64,000 bases of DNA, taken from Streptomyces capillispiralis. GTDB lineage: Bacteria > Actinomycetota > Actinomycetes > Streptomycetales > Streptomycetaceae. Numbering within the stretch: the stretch's first letter is position 1; every line of letters starts with the position of its first letter. The notes under the pieces were generated by a model. The model was not told the origin of the DNA. It saw only the letters and a program-made list of their open reading frames with translations, and did no database searches. This document shows, in pieces, positions 33,540-41,180 of the stretch. Location of the stretch: contig NZ_VIWV01000001.1 of assembly GCF_007829875.1 (NCBI RefSeq), positions 7,886,001 to 7,950,000 of the forward strand. Reading direction: 5' to 3'. Position numbers and translations under genes: made by a program.

Positions 33540-34553
33540 TCAGGACGACTCGCGCACCACCAGCTCCGTCGGCAGCGTCAGCTGCTGCCGGGGTGCCCCG
33601 TGCCGGGTGATGTCGGTGAGGATCCGGGCCATCGTCCGGCCCAGTTCCTCCACCGGCTGACGCACCGTCGTCAGGGGCGGGTCGGTGTGGCGGGCGAGGA
33701 CGGAATCCTCGAATCCGACGACGGCGACATCGCCGGGCACCTGCCGCTTGTGGCGGCGCAGTTCGGCCAGGGCGCCGACCGCCATCAGGTCGGAGGCGGC
33801 GAAGACGGCGTCCAGGTCCGGGGCGCGTTCAAGAAGCAAACGCATGGCGCGGCTCCCGCCCTCCTCGGTGAAGTCCCCCGCCTCCACCAGGAGTTCGTCG
33901 GCCGGCACACCCGCCTCCTCGTGGGCCGTGCGCCAGCCGGCGAGCCGGCTGCGGCCGACGTCCATGTCCTGCGGGCCGGTGATCGTGGCGATCCTCGCCC
34001 TGCCGTTGCCCAGCAGGTGCCGTACGGCCTCGGCGGCCCCTCCGGCGTTGTCGGAGTTGACGTAGCTGAGCTGTTCGCCCGCGTCCCGGCGGCCGGCCAG
34101 TACGGTGGGCAGGCCCATCTCCTCCAGCATGCCGGGCAGCCGGTCCTCGGAGTGGACGGAGACCAGGAGGACGCCGTCCACGCGGCGCGTCGCCACCGAT
34201 TCGGTCAGCTGGTCCCGTTCGGCCTGGTCGCGCACCAGCATGAGCTGCAACTGGGTGCGGGTCTCGGCGAGGGCGCCGCTGACGCCCCGGATCAGCGCGG
34301 CGAAGAACGGCTCCGAGCCGAGCCGGCTCTCCGACTCCGGGATCACCAGGGCGACGGCGTCGGTGCGGTTGGTGACCAGGCCGCGGGCGACCGAGTTGGG
34401 GACGTAGTTCAGCTCCTTGATCGCGGCCAGGACCCTGGAGCGGGCGTCCGCGCTGACCAGATCGGAGCCGTTGACGACGCGGGAGACCGTGGTGCGGCCG
34501 ACGCCGGCGCGGGCGGCGACCGTTTTGATCGTGGGCCGGCGATTCCCAGCCAT
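33540..34553 (-). CDS. LacI-family transcriptional regulator B
   Basis: 337 residues from the ATG at 34553 (GGAGGGGAG upstream). HTH TIKTVAARAGVGRTTVSRVVNGSDLV, hinge NSVARGLVTNRTDAVALVI. The effector domain has ATITGPQDMDVGRSRLAGWRTA and VFAASDLMAVGALAELRRH, similar to regulator A. It is divergent from the sugar-importer operon, the standard position of CebR-like repressors, and the two dyads TGGGAACGTTCCCA and TGGGCACGTTCCCA in the importer promoter are its likely targets. Because the box differs from the CebR consensus I do not name it cebR. Confidence 0.93.
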   Translation of the reverse strand: MAGNRRPTIKTVAARAGVGRTTVSRVVNGSDLVSADARSRVLAAIKELNYVPNSVARGLVTNRTDAVALVIPESESRLGSEPFFAALIRGVSGALAETRTQLQLMLVRDQAERDQLTESVATRRVDGVLLVSVHSEDRLPGMLEEMGLPTVLAGRRDAGEQLSYVNSDNAGGAAEAVRHLLGNGRARIATITGPQDMDVGRSRLAGWRTAHEEAGVPADELLVEAGDFTEEGGSRAMRLLLERAPDLDAVFAASDLMAVGALAELRRHKRQVPGDVAVVGFEDSVLARHTDPPLTTVRQPVEELGRTMARILTDITRHGAPRQQLTLPTELVVRESS

Positions 34554-34701
34554 GCGCTCCCCTCCCTCGGCAGCCGCGGCGGTGCCGGCCGCGGGGGTGA
34601 CCAGCGGCAATTGTTGCAGACGCGGCCGTGAGCGGAGCACCCCCGCGTCTTCGGGCCGTGGGCCGGGCGGCGGCGACCGGCGAGGAGTTGGTTTCAAGTT
34701 A

Positions 34702-34731
34702 TTGACAGATCGGCTCCCGGCCACGAGTCTT
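34702..34731 (+). promoter_or_regulatory. Candidate promoter of the sugar importer operon
   Basis: TTGACA (34702-34707), 17-18 bases, then GAGTCT/AGTCTT. The -35 is perfect; the -10 is weak, which would suit activation or tight repression. Confidence 0.5.
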
Positions 34732-34739
34732 CGTTGCGC

Positions 34740-34759
34740 CGGTGGGAACGTTCCCACCG
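34740..34759. promoter_or_regulatory. LacI-type operator 1 of the importer
   Basis: CGGTGGGAACGTTCCCACCG, a perfect 20-base palindrome directly after the predicted transcription start. The core TGGGAACGTTCCCA differs from the CebR box at the central two positions of each half. Confidence 0.8.
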
Positions 34760-34764
34760 TTCAG

Positions 34765-34778
34765 TGGGCACGTTCCCA
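34765..34778. promoter_or_regulatory. LacI-type operator 2 of the importer
   Basis: TGGGCACGTTCCCA, one mismatched pair from the first site. The centres of the two sites are 22 bases apart, about two helical turns, so two dimers could bind on one face. Confidence 0.7.
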
Positions 34779-34854
34779 CCGTCTGTCAGAGCCGCTGTAG
34801 TCATCGCAGAACTCGTCACTCCGATGTGTCAGCGTCGTCGCTAGGAGGAGATCC

Positions 34855-36162
34855 ATGGGCACGTTCGGTTCGTTGCGCACGAGGGCGGTGGCGACCGTCG
34901 CGGCCGTCGGCGCGCTGGCGCTGGTCGTCGGCTGCGGCGGCAGCGACGACTCGGTCACCGGCGGTGGCAAGAAGGACGGCAAGGTCACCATCACCATGGG
35001 CCTGTACGGCGTGATGGGCCTCAAGGAGACCGGCCTGCTGGAGCAGTACGAGAAGGAGAACCCCGAGGTCGACATCAAGGCCGAGATCGCCGGCGACGAG
35101 CAGACCTACTACACCGCGCTGCAGACCAGGCTCGCCGCGGGCAACGGTCTGAAGGACATCCAGGGCATCGAGATCGGCCGGGCCAAGGAGATCACCGAGA
35201 CCCAGGCGGACAAGTTCGCGGACTTCGCCGGCACGGCGGGCACCGACCACTTCCTGCCCTGGAAGGAGTCCCAGATCAGCACCGGGGACGGCAAGGTGCT
35301 GGGCCTGGGCACCGACATCGGCCCCATGGCCGTCTGCTACCGCAAGGACTACTTCGAGCAGGCCGGTCTGCCCACCGACCGCGAAGAGGTCGGCAAGCTG
35401 TGGGAGGGCGACTGGACGAAGTACGTCGAGGTCGGCCGCACCTTCAAGAAGGACTTCAAGGGCGACAAGGTGGCGTTCACGGACTCCGCCAGCGGCCTGT
35501 TCAACGCCATGGTCTACGGCCACCCCGAGCAGTACTACGACGAGAAGGGTGAGCTGATCTACGACAGCAACCCGGCCGTCCAGGAGGCCTGGGCCCTCGC
35601 CTCCGACGCCGCGGAGGAGGGGCTGACCGCCAAGCTCCGCCAGTTCCAGCCGGGCTGGGACCCCGGCCTGGCCAACGGCACGTTCGCCACCGCCGTGTGC
35701 CCGGCCTGGATGCTCAGCCACATCAGCGAGAAGGCCGGTGAGGCCAACAAGGGCAAGTGGGACGTCGCCCGGGCGCCCCAGGGCGCCAACTGGGGCGGTT
35801 CCTTCCTCGGCGTGATCGAGAAGAGCCCGGTGAAGGAGGAGGCCAAGAAGCTCGTCGCCTGGCTGACCGCGCCGGAGCAGCAGGCCCACATCTTCAAGGA
35901 GATCGGCAACATCCCGTCCTCCGCGAAGGCCCTGGAGGACCCCGCCGTGAAGAACGCGACGTCGGAGTACTTCGACAACGCGCCGATCGGCCGGATCTTC
36001 GGCGCCGCGGCACAGGAGATCCCGGACAAGCAGGTCCTCGGCCGCAAGGACGGCACGATCAAGGACACCTTCTCCCAGGGCCTGGCCCTGGTCGAGCAGG
36101 GCACCTCGCGCGACGACGCGTGGAAGACCACCACGGAGCGCATCGAGAAGGCGGTCGGCTGA
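34855..36162 (+). CDS. Sugar ABC transporter lipoprotein (extracellular solute-binding, CebE-like)
   Basis: 435 residues from an ATG after AGGAGGAG. Lipobox VVGC near residue 25 gives a lipid-anchored binding protein. The sequence is a family 1 carbohydrate binding protein (KVTITMGLYGVMGLKETGLLEQYEKENP, later WDVARAPQGANWGGSFLGVIE and KEIGNIPSSAKAL), most similar in organisation to cellobiose-binding CebE proteins of Streptomyces. It would present beta-glucan oligosaccharides such as cellobiose to the two permeases downstream. The ATPase is not encoded here, as usual: it is probably shared (MsiK-type). Confidence 0.92.
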   Translation: MGTFGSLRTRAVATVAAVGALALVVGCGGSDDSVTGGGKKDGKVTITMGLYGVMGLKETGLLEQYEKENPEVDIKAEIAGDEQTYYTALQTRLAAGNGLKDIQGIEIGRAKEITETQADKFADFAGTAGTDHFLPWKESQISTGDGKVLGLGTDIGPMAVCYRKDYFEQAGLPTDREEVGKLWEGDWTKYVEVGRTFKKDFKGDKVAFTDSASGLFNAMVYGHPEQYYDEKGELIYDSNPAVQEAWALASDAAEEGLTAKLRQFQPGWDPGLANGTFATAVCPAWMLSHISEKAGEANKGKWDVARAPQGANWGGSFLGVIEKSPVKEEAKKLVAWLTAPEQQAHIFKEIGNIPSSAKALEDPAVKNATSEYFDNAPIGRIFGAAAQEIPDKQVLGRKDGTIKDTFSQGLALVEQGTSRDDAWKTTTERIEKAVG

Positions 36163-36181
36163 CCCGACGCCCCCGCAGCCG

Positions 36182-36217
36182 CCCGGGCCCGCTCGGCATC
36201 GCGCCGACGGGCCCGGG
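36182..36217 (+). terminator. Hairpin between binding protein and permease genes
   Basis: CCCGGGCCCG (36182-36191) pairs with CGGGCCCGGG (36208-36217) around a loop containing CGGC/GCCG. Such hairpins usually lower permease expression relative to the binding protein in ABC operons. Confidence 0.6.
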
Positions 36218-36255
36218 GCCCGGCTCACCCATCCGCTCTCAGGAAGGAAAGTCCG

Positions 36256-37251
36256 GTGGCCACCTCCACCACCAAGGCCCTGACCGGCGAGGAGCCGCCG
36301 GCCCCGCCCGGCACGGCGGACGGCGGGAAGACCGCCCGGCGGCGCAGCGCGTTGCTGCACCGGCTGGACGTCAAGGGCGCGCCCTTCGCGTTCGTCGCAC
36401 CCTTCTTCATCGTCTTCGCCGCGTTCAGCTTCTACCCCCTCGTCTACACGTCGTGGATCTCGCTGCACGACGTGGAACTGGCCACCCTCGACGTCATGGA
36501 GTGGGTGGCGTTCGACAACTACGTCGAACTCTGGGGCGACTCGCGGTTCTGGAACGCGCTGTGGAACACCGTCACCATCGGGGTCATCTCCACGGTGCCG
36601 CAGCTGATGATGGCACTCGGCCTGGCGCACCTGCTCAACTACCGGATGCGCGCCTCGCTGTTCTTCCGCGTCGCCTCACTCGTGCCGTACGCCACCTCGG
36701 TCGCCGCCGCGGCCCTGGTGTTCACCATGATCTTCGAGCGCGACTTCGGCATGATCAACTGGGCGCTCGGCTCGGTCGGCATCGACCCGGTGGACTGGGA
36801 GGCCGACAAGTGGCCCGCCCAGGTGGCGATCTCCACCATCGTCATCTGGCGCTGGACCGGCTACAACGCGCTGCTCTACCTGGCCGCCATGCAGGCCATC
36901 CCGGCCGAGCGGTACGAGGCGGCGTCCCTCGACGGAGCGTCCCGGTGGAAGCAGTTCACCCACGTCACCGTCCCCGGCATCCGGTCCACCATCGTCTTCA
37001 CCATCGTGCTCTCCACCATCGGCGCCACCCAGCTGTTCGGTGAGCCGCTGATCTTCGGCCAGGGGCCCAACGGCGTCACCGGCGGCGCCGACAACCAGTA
37101 CCAGACGCTGGGCCTGCTGCTGTACGAGGAGGGCTGGAAGAACTACCAGATGGGCCGCTCGGCGACCGTCGCCTGGGCGATGTTCATGCTGCTCGTCCTC
37201 GTCTTCGCGGCGCAGCGCCTGATCAAGCGCCTGCGTTCCCGCACGTCCTGA
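36256..37251 (+). CDS. Sugar ABC transporter permease (CebF-like)
   Basis: 331 residues from a GTG after AAGGAAAG. Six membrane segments and the EAA loop ERYEAASLDGASRWKQFTHVTVPG (EAA-x3-G near residue 220) identify a MalF-type permease. The N-terminal 35 residues are Ala/Pro-rich and cytoplasmic. It pairs with the next permease to form the channel for the sugar binding protein. The gene follows the hairpin by about 40 bases. Confidence 0.93.
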   Translation: MATSTTKALTGEEPPAPPGTADGGKTARRRSALLHRLDVKGAPFAFVAPFFIVFAAFSFYPLVYTSWISLHDVELATLDVMEWVAFDNYVELWGDSRFWNALWNTVTIGVISTVPQLMMALGLAHLLNYRMRASLFFRVASLVPYATSVAAAALVFTMIFERDFGMINWALGSVGIDPVDWEADKWPAQVAISTIVIWRWTGYNALLYLAAMQAIPAERYEAASLDGASRWKQFTHVTVPGIRSTIVFTIVLSTIGATQLFGEPLIFGQGPNGVTGGADNQYQTLGLLLYEEGWKNYQMGRSATVAWAMFMLLVLVFAAQRLIKRLRSRTS

Positions 37252-37263
37252 CCTGGAGTCACC

Positions 37264-38187
37264 ATGACCACCAACAGTCTCCCGGTCCGGACGGACACCC
37301 CGGTCCGGACCCCCGTCGAGAAGCCGGCCGGCCGCGGCGGCCGCCGGCTGCTGCGCCAGGGCGCCGGCCGCCAGCACCACGCCGGCCCGCTCGCCTACGT
37401 CCTGCTCGTCGTCATGGCGGTGCTCTCCATCTTCCCGCTGTACTGGACGATGGTGGCGGCCTCCACCGACAACACCCGGGTCAGCCAGACCCCGCCGCCG
37501 TTCCTGCCCGGCCCGAACCTGTTCAGCAACCTCGCCCGCGCCTGGGACGAGGCGGCCATGGGCAAGGCCATGATCAACAGCCTGATCGTGGCCGGCGTGA
37601 TCGCCCTGTCCACGGTGATGTTCGCGACGCTGGCCGGGTTCGCCTTCGCCAAACTGCGGTTCAAGGGGCGCAACGTCCTGCTGATGCTGGTCATCGGCAC
37701 CATGATGGTGCCGCCCCAGCTCGGCGTCGTACCGCTGTTCATGATGATGTCGGAGCTGGGCTGGTCGCAGCAGCTGCCCGCCGTCATCTTCCCCACGCTG
37801 GTCAGCGCCGTCGGCGTGTTCTTCATGCGGCAGTACCTGTCCGAGGCGCTGCCCGACGAACTCGTCGAGGCCGGACGCGTCGACGGGGCGCACTCGCTGC
37901 GGATCTTCTGGAGCATCGTGCTGCCCGTGGCGCGGCCCGCGATGGCCGTCCTGTTCATGATCACGTTCGTGCACGCCTGGAACGACTTCTTCTGGCCGTT
38001 CGTGGTGCTCGACATGACCAACCCGACCGTCCCCGTCGCCCTCACCCAGCTCAGCGCCGGCTACGTCCGCGACCAGTCGCTGATCATGGCGGGCGCGCTG
38101 CTCGGCACGCTGCCGCTGCTGGCGATGTTCGTCGTCTTCGGCCGCCAGATCGTCAGCGGCATCATGGCGGGCGCCGTCAAGGGCTGA
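37264..38187 (+). CDS. Sugar ABC transporter permease (CebG-like)
   Basis: 307 residues from the ATG at 37264 (TGGAGT upstream), 12 bases after the previous stop. MalG-type permease with EAA loop ELVEAGRVDGAHSLRIFWSIVLPVARP. Six membrane segments follow a cytoplasmic Pro/Arg-rich N-terminus. Together with the first permease it forms the importer core; the order binding protein-permease-permease-beta-glucosidase is that of the cellobiose operons of Streptomyces. Confidence 0.93.
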   Translation: MTTNSLPVRTDTPVRTPVEKPAGRGGRRLLRQGAGRQHHAGPLAYVLLVVMAVLSIFPLYWTMVAASTDNTRVSQTPPPFLPGPNLFSNLARAWDEAAMGKAMINSLIVAGVIALSTVMFATLAGFAFAKLRFKGRNVLLMLVIGTMMVPPQLGVVPLFMMMSELGWSQQLPAVIFPTLVSAVGVFFMRQYLSEALPDELVEAGRVDGAHSLRIFWSIVLPVARPAMAVLFMITFVHAWNDFFWPFVVLDMTNPTVPVALTQLSAGYVRDQSLIMAGALLGTLPLLAMFVVFGRQIVSGIMAGAVKG

Positions 38188-38251
38188 CCCCCCTGCCGCA
38201 CCCCCACGGCCCGCGAAACCCTCCCGCTCCGCTCTCTCCGAAAGGACTTAC

Positions 38252-39691
38252 GTGGTCACCGCAGCACAGCAGACCGCGTCCGCCCCGGACGCCGCCCGCA
38301 CCTTCCCCAAGGGCTTCCTCTGGGGTTCAGCGACAGCCTCCTACCAGATCGAGGGGGCCGCCGCCGAGGACGGCCGCACACCGTCCATCTGGGACACCTA
38401 CGCCCGCACACCCGGCCGGGTCCGCAACGGCGACACCGGTGACGTCGCCACCGACCATTACCACCGCTGGCGCGAGGACGTCGCCCTCATGGCCGAACTC
38501 GGCCTGCGCGCCTACCGGTTCTCCCTGGCCTGGCCCCGGATCCAGCCCACCGGCCGCGGCCCCGCCGTCCAGAAGGGCCTGGACTTCTACCGGCGCCTCG
38601 TCGACGAACTGCTGGACAAGGGCATCCAGCCCGTCGCCACCCTCTACCACTGGGACCTGCCGCAGGAGCTGGAGGACGCCGGGGGCTGGCCCGAGCGGGC
38701 CACGGCCGAGCGGTTCGCGGAGTACGCGGCCCTCGCCGCGGACGCCCTCGGTGACCGGGTGAAGACCTGGACCACCCTCAACGAGCCCTGGTGCAGCGCC
38801 TTCCTCGGCTACGGCTCCGGCGTGCACGCCCCCGGCCGCACCGACCCGGTCGCCGCGCTGCGCGCCGCCCATCACCTCAACCTCGGCCACGGCCTCGCCG
38901 TGCAGGCGCTGCGCGACCGGATCCGCGCCGACGCCCAGTGCTCGGTCACCCTCAACATCCACCACGTCCGCCCGCTCACCGGCAGCGACGGCGACGCCGA
39001 CGCGGTCCGCCGGATCGACGCGCTCGCCAACCGGGTCTTCACCGGCCCGATGCTGCGCGGCGCCTACCCGGAGGACCTGTTCAAGGACACCGCCGAGCTG
39101 ACCGACTGGTCGTTCGTGCACGACGGCGACCTGCGGCAGATCCAGCAGCCGCTGGACTTCCTCGGCGTCAACTACTACAGCCCGACGCTCGTCTCGGAGT
39201 CCGACGGCACCGGCACCCACAACGCCGACGGTCACGGCCGGAGCACGCACAGCCCCTGGCCCGGCTCCGACCGGGTCTCCTTCCACCAGCCGCCCGGCGA
39301 GACCACCGCCATGGGCTGGGCCGTCGACCCGAGCGGCCTGTACGAGCTGCTGCGCCGCCTGTCGTCGGAGTTCCCCAGGCTGCCGCTGGTCATCACGGAG
39401 AACGGCGCCGCGTTCGACGACTACGCCGACCCCGCCGGACAGGTCAACGACCCCGCCCGGATCGCCTACCTCCGCGGACACCTGGCCGCCGTCCATCAGG
39501 CCGTCGTGGACGGCTCGGACGTGCGCGGCTACTTCCTGTGGTCGCTGCTGGACAACTTCGAGTGGGCGCACGGCTACAGCAAGCGCTTCGGTGCCGTGTA
39601 CGTGGACTACCCGACCGGCACGCGCATCCCCAAGGCCAGTGCCCGCTGGTACGCGGACGTCGTGCGCACCGGTGTCCTGCCTGGAGCCTGA
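38252..39691 (+). CDS. GH1 beta-glucosidase
   Basis: 479 residues from a GTG after GAAAGG. Intracellular: no signal peptide. GH1 motifs: the N-terminal FLWGSATASYQIEGA, the acid/base in TLNEPWCS near residue 179 and the nucleophile in VITENGAAFDD near residue 384. It would hydrolyse cellobiose or other beta-glucosides brought in by the ABC importer whose operon it ends. This is the position and order of BglC in cebEFG-bglC operons. Confidence 0.95.
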   Translation: MVTAAQQTASAPDAARTFPKGFLWGSATASYQIEGAAAEDGRTPSIWDTYARTPGRVRNGDTGDVATDHYHRWREDVALMAELGLRAYRFSLAWPRIQPTGRGPAVQKGLDFYRRLVDELLDKGIQPVATLYHWDLPQELEDAGGWPERATAERFAEYAALAADALGDRVKTWTTLNEPWCSAFLGYGSGVHAPGRTDPVAALRAAHHLNLGHGLAVQALRDRIRADAQCSVTLNIHHVRPLTGSDGDADAVRRIDALANRVFTGPMLRGAYPEDLFKDTAELTDWSFVHDGDLRQIQQPLDFLGVNYYSPTLVSESDGTGTHNADGHGRSTHSPWPGSDRVSFHQPPGETTAMGWAVDPSGLYELLRRLSSEFPRLPLVITENGAAFDDYADPAGQVNDPARIAYLRGHLAAVHQAVVDGSDVRGYFLWSLLDNFEWAHGYSKRFGAVYVDYPTGTRIPKASARWYADVVRTGVLPGA

Positions 39692-39742
39692 GCGGGCCAG
39701 GCGGAGCACCCGGCGCCCGTCCCGCACGGGCGCCGCACCACG

Positions 39743-39782
39743 GGCTCGCCCCCGCCTCCCCGTGCGGGGGCGGGGGCGAGCC
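39743..39782. terminator. Strong hairpin between convergent genes
   Basis: GGCTCGCCCCCGCC (39743-39756) pairs with GGCGGGGGCGAGCC (39769-39782), a 14-base-pair stem. It ends the beta-glucosidase operon and the opposite Old Yellow Enzyme gene. Confidence 0.8.
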
Positions 39783-39795
39783 GCGTTCACCGGGA

Positions 39796-40869
39796 TCAGG
39801 CCGTGTACTGGTAGGCGGGGTAGGTCAGATAGCCCGCGTCACCGCCCTGGTAATAGGTGGCCTCGTCGACGGGAGCGAGCGGGAGTCCGGTGCGCAGCCG
39901 CTCGACCAGGTCGGGGTTGGAGATGAACGCGCGGCCGAAGGAGATGAGGTCGGCTCCCAGCCCCAGCCAGTGGTCCGCCTCGGCGCGGCCGGTCTGCTTG
40001 GGGCCCATCGGAAGCACCGGATTCATGATGAGGGTGCCCGGCCACGCGCGGCGCAGACCGATCAGCACCTCCTCGTCGGCGGTGGCCTCGAGATGGACGT
40101 ACGCCACCGAGAGGCGGGCCAGCTCGCCCAGGAGCAGGGCGTACAGCTCGGGGACGTCGGCCTCTTCGACGCCCCAGAAGGTCCCGCCGGGGGAGAGGCG
40201 GATGCCGGTGCGGTCCGCGCCGACGGCGTCGACGGTCGCGGCCACCGCCTCGACCGCGAACCGGACCCGGCCGGTCGGGGAGCCGCCGTAGCGGTCCGTG
40301 CGCAGGTTGGCGTTGGACGACAGGAACTGCGAGATCAGATAACCGTTGGCGCCGTGCAGCTCCACGCCGTCGAAGCCGGCGTCGACGGCCCGGCGGGCGG
40401 CCCGGCCGAACGCCTCGGCGTGTTCGGGGACCTCGGCGGTCTCCAGGGCCCGCGGAGTCGGCGGGGCCTGGGGGCCCGACGGTGTGAACACCTCACCGAC
40501 GGCGGGGACGGCCGAGGGCCCGACGGGCAGCATCCCCGTGGTGTCGGGATGCGACACGCGCCCGCCGTGCATGAGCTGGGCGAAGAGACGGCCGCCGTTG
40601 GTGTGCACAGCACCGGTCACCTGGCGCCAGGAGGCCACCTGCTCATCGGTGTGCAGCCCCGGCGTCCCGGGATTGGACTGGCCGACCGGACTGGGCTGCA
40701 CACCTTCCGTGACGATCAGCCCGGCCGTCGCGCGCTGGGCGTAGTGGGCCGCCATCGAGGGGGTCGCCAGACCGCCGGGGGCAGCCCGTACCCGCGACAT
40801 CGGGGCCATCACCACGCGGTTGGGCAGCGTCAGTCCACCGAGCTGATGGCTGTCGAAGAGGCTCGTCAT
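39796..40869 (-). CDS. Old Yellow Enzyme-family alkene reductase
   Basis: 357 residues from the ATG at 40869 (AAGGGAG upstream). FMN-dependent TIM barrel: N-terminal LTLPNRVVMAPMSR, active-site LMHGGRVSH, GFDGVELHGANGYLISQFL, RYGGS, and SFGRAFISNPDLVERL phosphate-binding end. It reduces activated C=C bonds of enals, enones or nitro compounds with NAD(P)H. It is not clustered with a pathway. A heptanucleotide tandem repeat lies 20-80 bases upstream of the start codon. Confidence 0.95.
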   Translation of the reverse strand: MTSLFDSHQLGGLTLPNRVVMAPMSRVRAAPGGLATPSMAAHYAQRATAGLIVTEGVQPSPVGQSNPGTPGLHTDEQVASWRQVTGAVHTNGGRLFAQLMHGGRVSHPDTTGMLPVGPSAVPAVGEVFTPSGPQAPPTPRALETAEVPEHAEAFGRAARRAVDAGFDGVELHGANGYLISQFLSSNANLRTDRYGGSPTGRVRFAVEAVAATVDAVGADRTGIRLSPGGTFWGVEEADVPELYALLLGELARLSVAYVHLEATADEEVLIGLRRAWPGTLIMNPVLPMGPKQTGRAEADHWLGLGADLISFGRAFISNPDLVERLRTGLPLAPVDEATYYQGGDAGYLTYPAYQYTA

Positions 40870-41180
40870 ATCGGACTCCCTTATGATCCTTGGTGCTTGG
40901 TGCTTGGTGCTTGGTGCTTGGTGCTTGGTGCTTGGTGCTTGGTGCTTGGCCGAGCACGCGACCACGCTAGAACCTCACATGGATGTCAGAGGCAAGAGGT
41001 GTGTCGCAGGTCACAAGGGGTGCGGCGTACACCACCAACCCGGAGCGGTGCGCCGCGGCCCGTCCCGCCGCACGCGGAGGCGGGCGGCGGGACGGACCTT
41101 CGGATGATGCCGGGAGGCCCGGCGGCACCCCGGGCGGCGACTCCGGCCGTCGCGGTGCGGCCGCCGGCGCGCGGTGCGGC
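40870..41180. other. Intergenic region with the heptamer tract
   Basis: 311 bases without a gene between two minus-strand genes. Apart from the heptamer tract, it is GC-rich with several short hairpins near 41110-41170 that may terminate the metallophosphoesterase message from upstream. Confidence 0.6.
40889..40949. repeat. Heptanucleotide tandem repeat upstream of the Old Yellow Enzyme gene
   Basis: CTTGGTG repeated 8.7 times without interruption over 61 bases. It lies in the promoter or leader of the minus-strand gene. The unit is seven bases, so changes in copy number shift spacing, not reading frame of the enzyme. Confidence 0.95.

Larger units (their letters stand above)
34554..34854. 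other. Divergent control region of regulator B and the sugar importer
   Basis: 301 bases without a gene. It holds a TTGACA-type promoter and two palindromic boxes for the importer; the half near regulator B is GC-rich and shows no clear promoter. AGGAGGAG just precedes the importer start codon. Confidence 0.7.

Noticed and set aside
34824..34844. Six-codon frame (MCQRRR and stop) just before the sugar-binding protein
   Set aside because: No ribosome binding site of its own, and very short frames are expected by chance.
40889..40949. The heptamer tract as a CRISPR array or minisatellite ORF
   Set aside because: No spacers are present and the repeat is seven bases, uninterrupted; the apparent KHQAPST peptide repeat is only a three-unit reading of the tract upstream of the real start codon.
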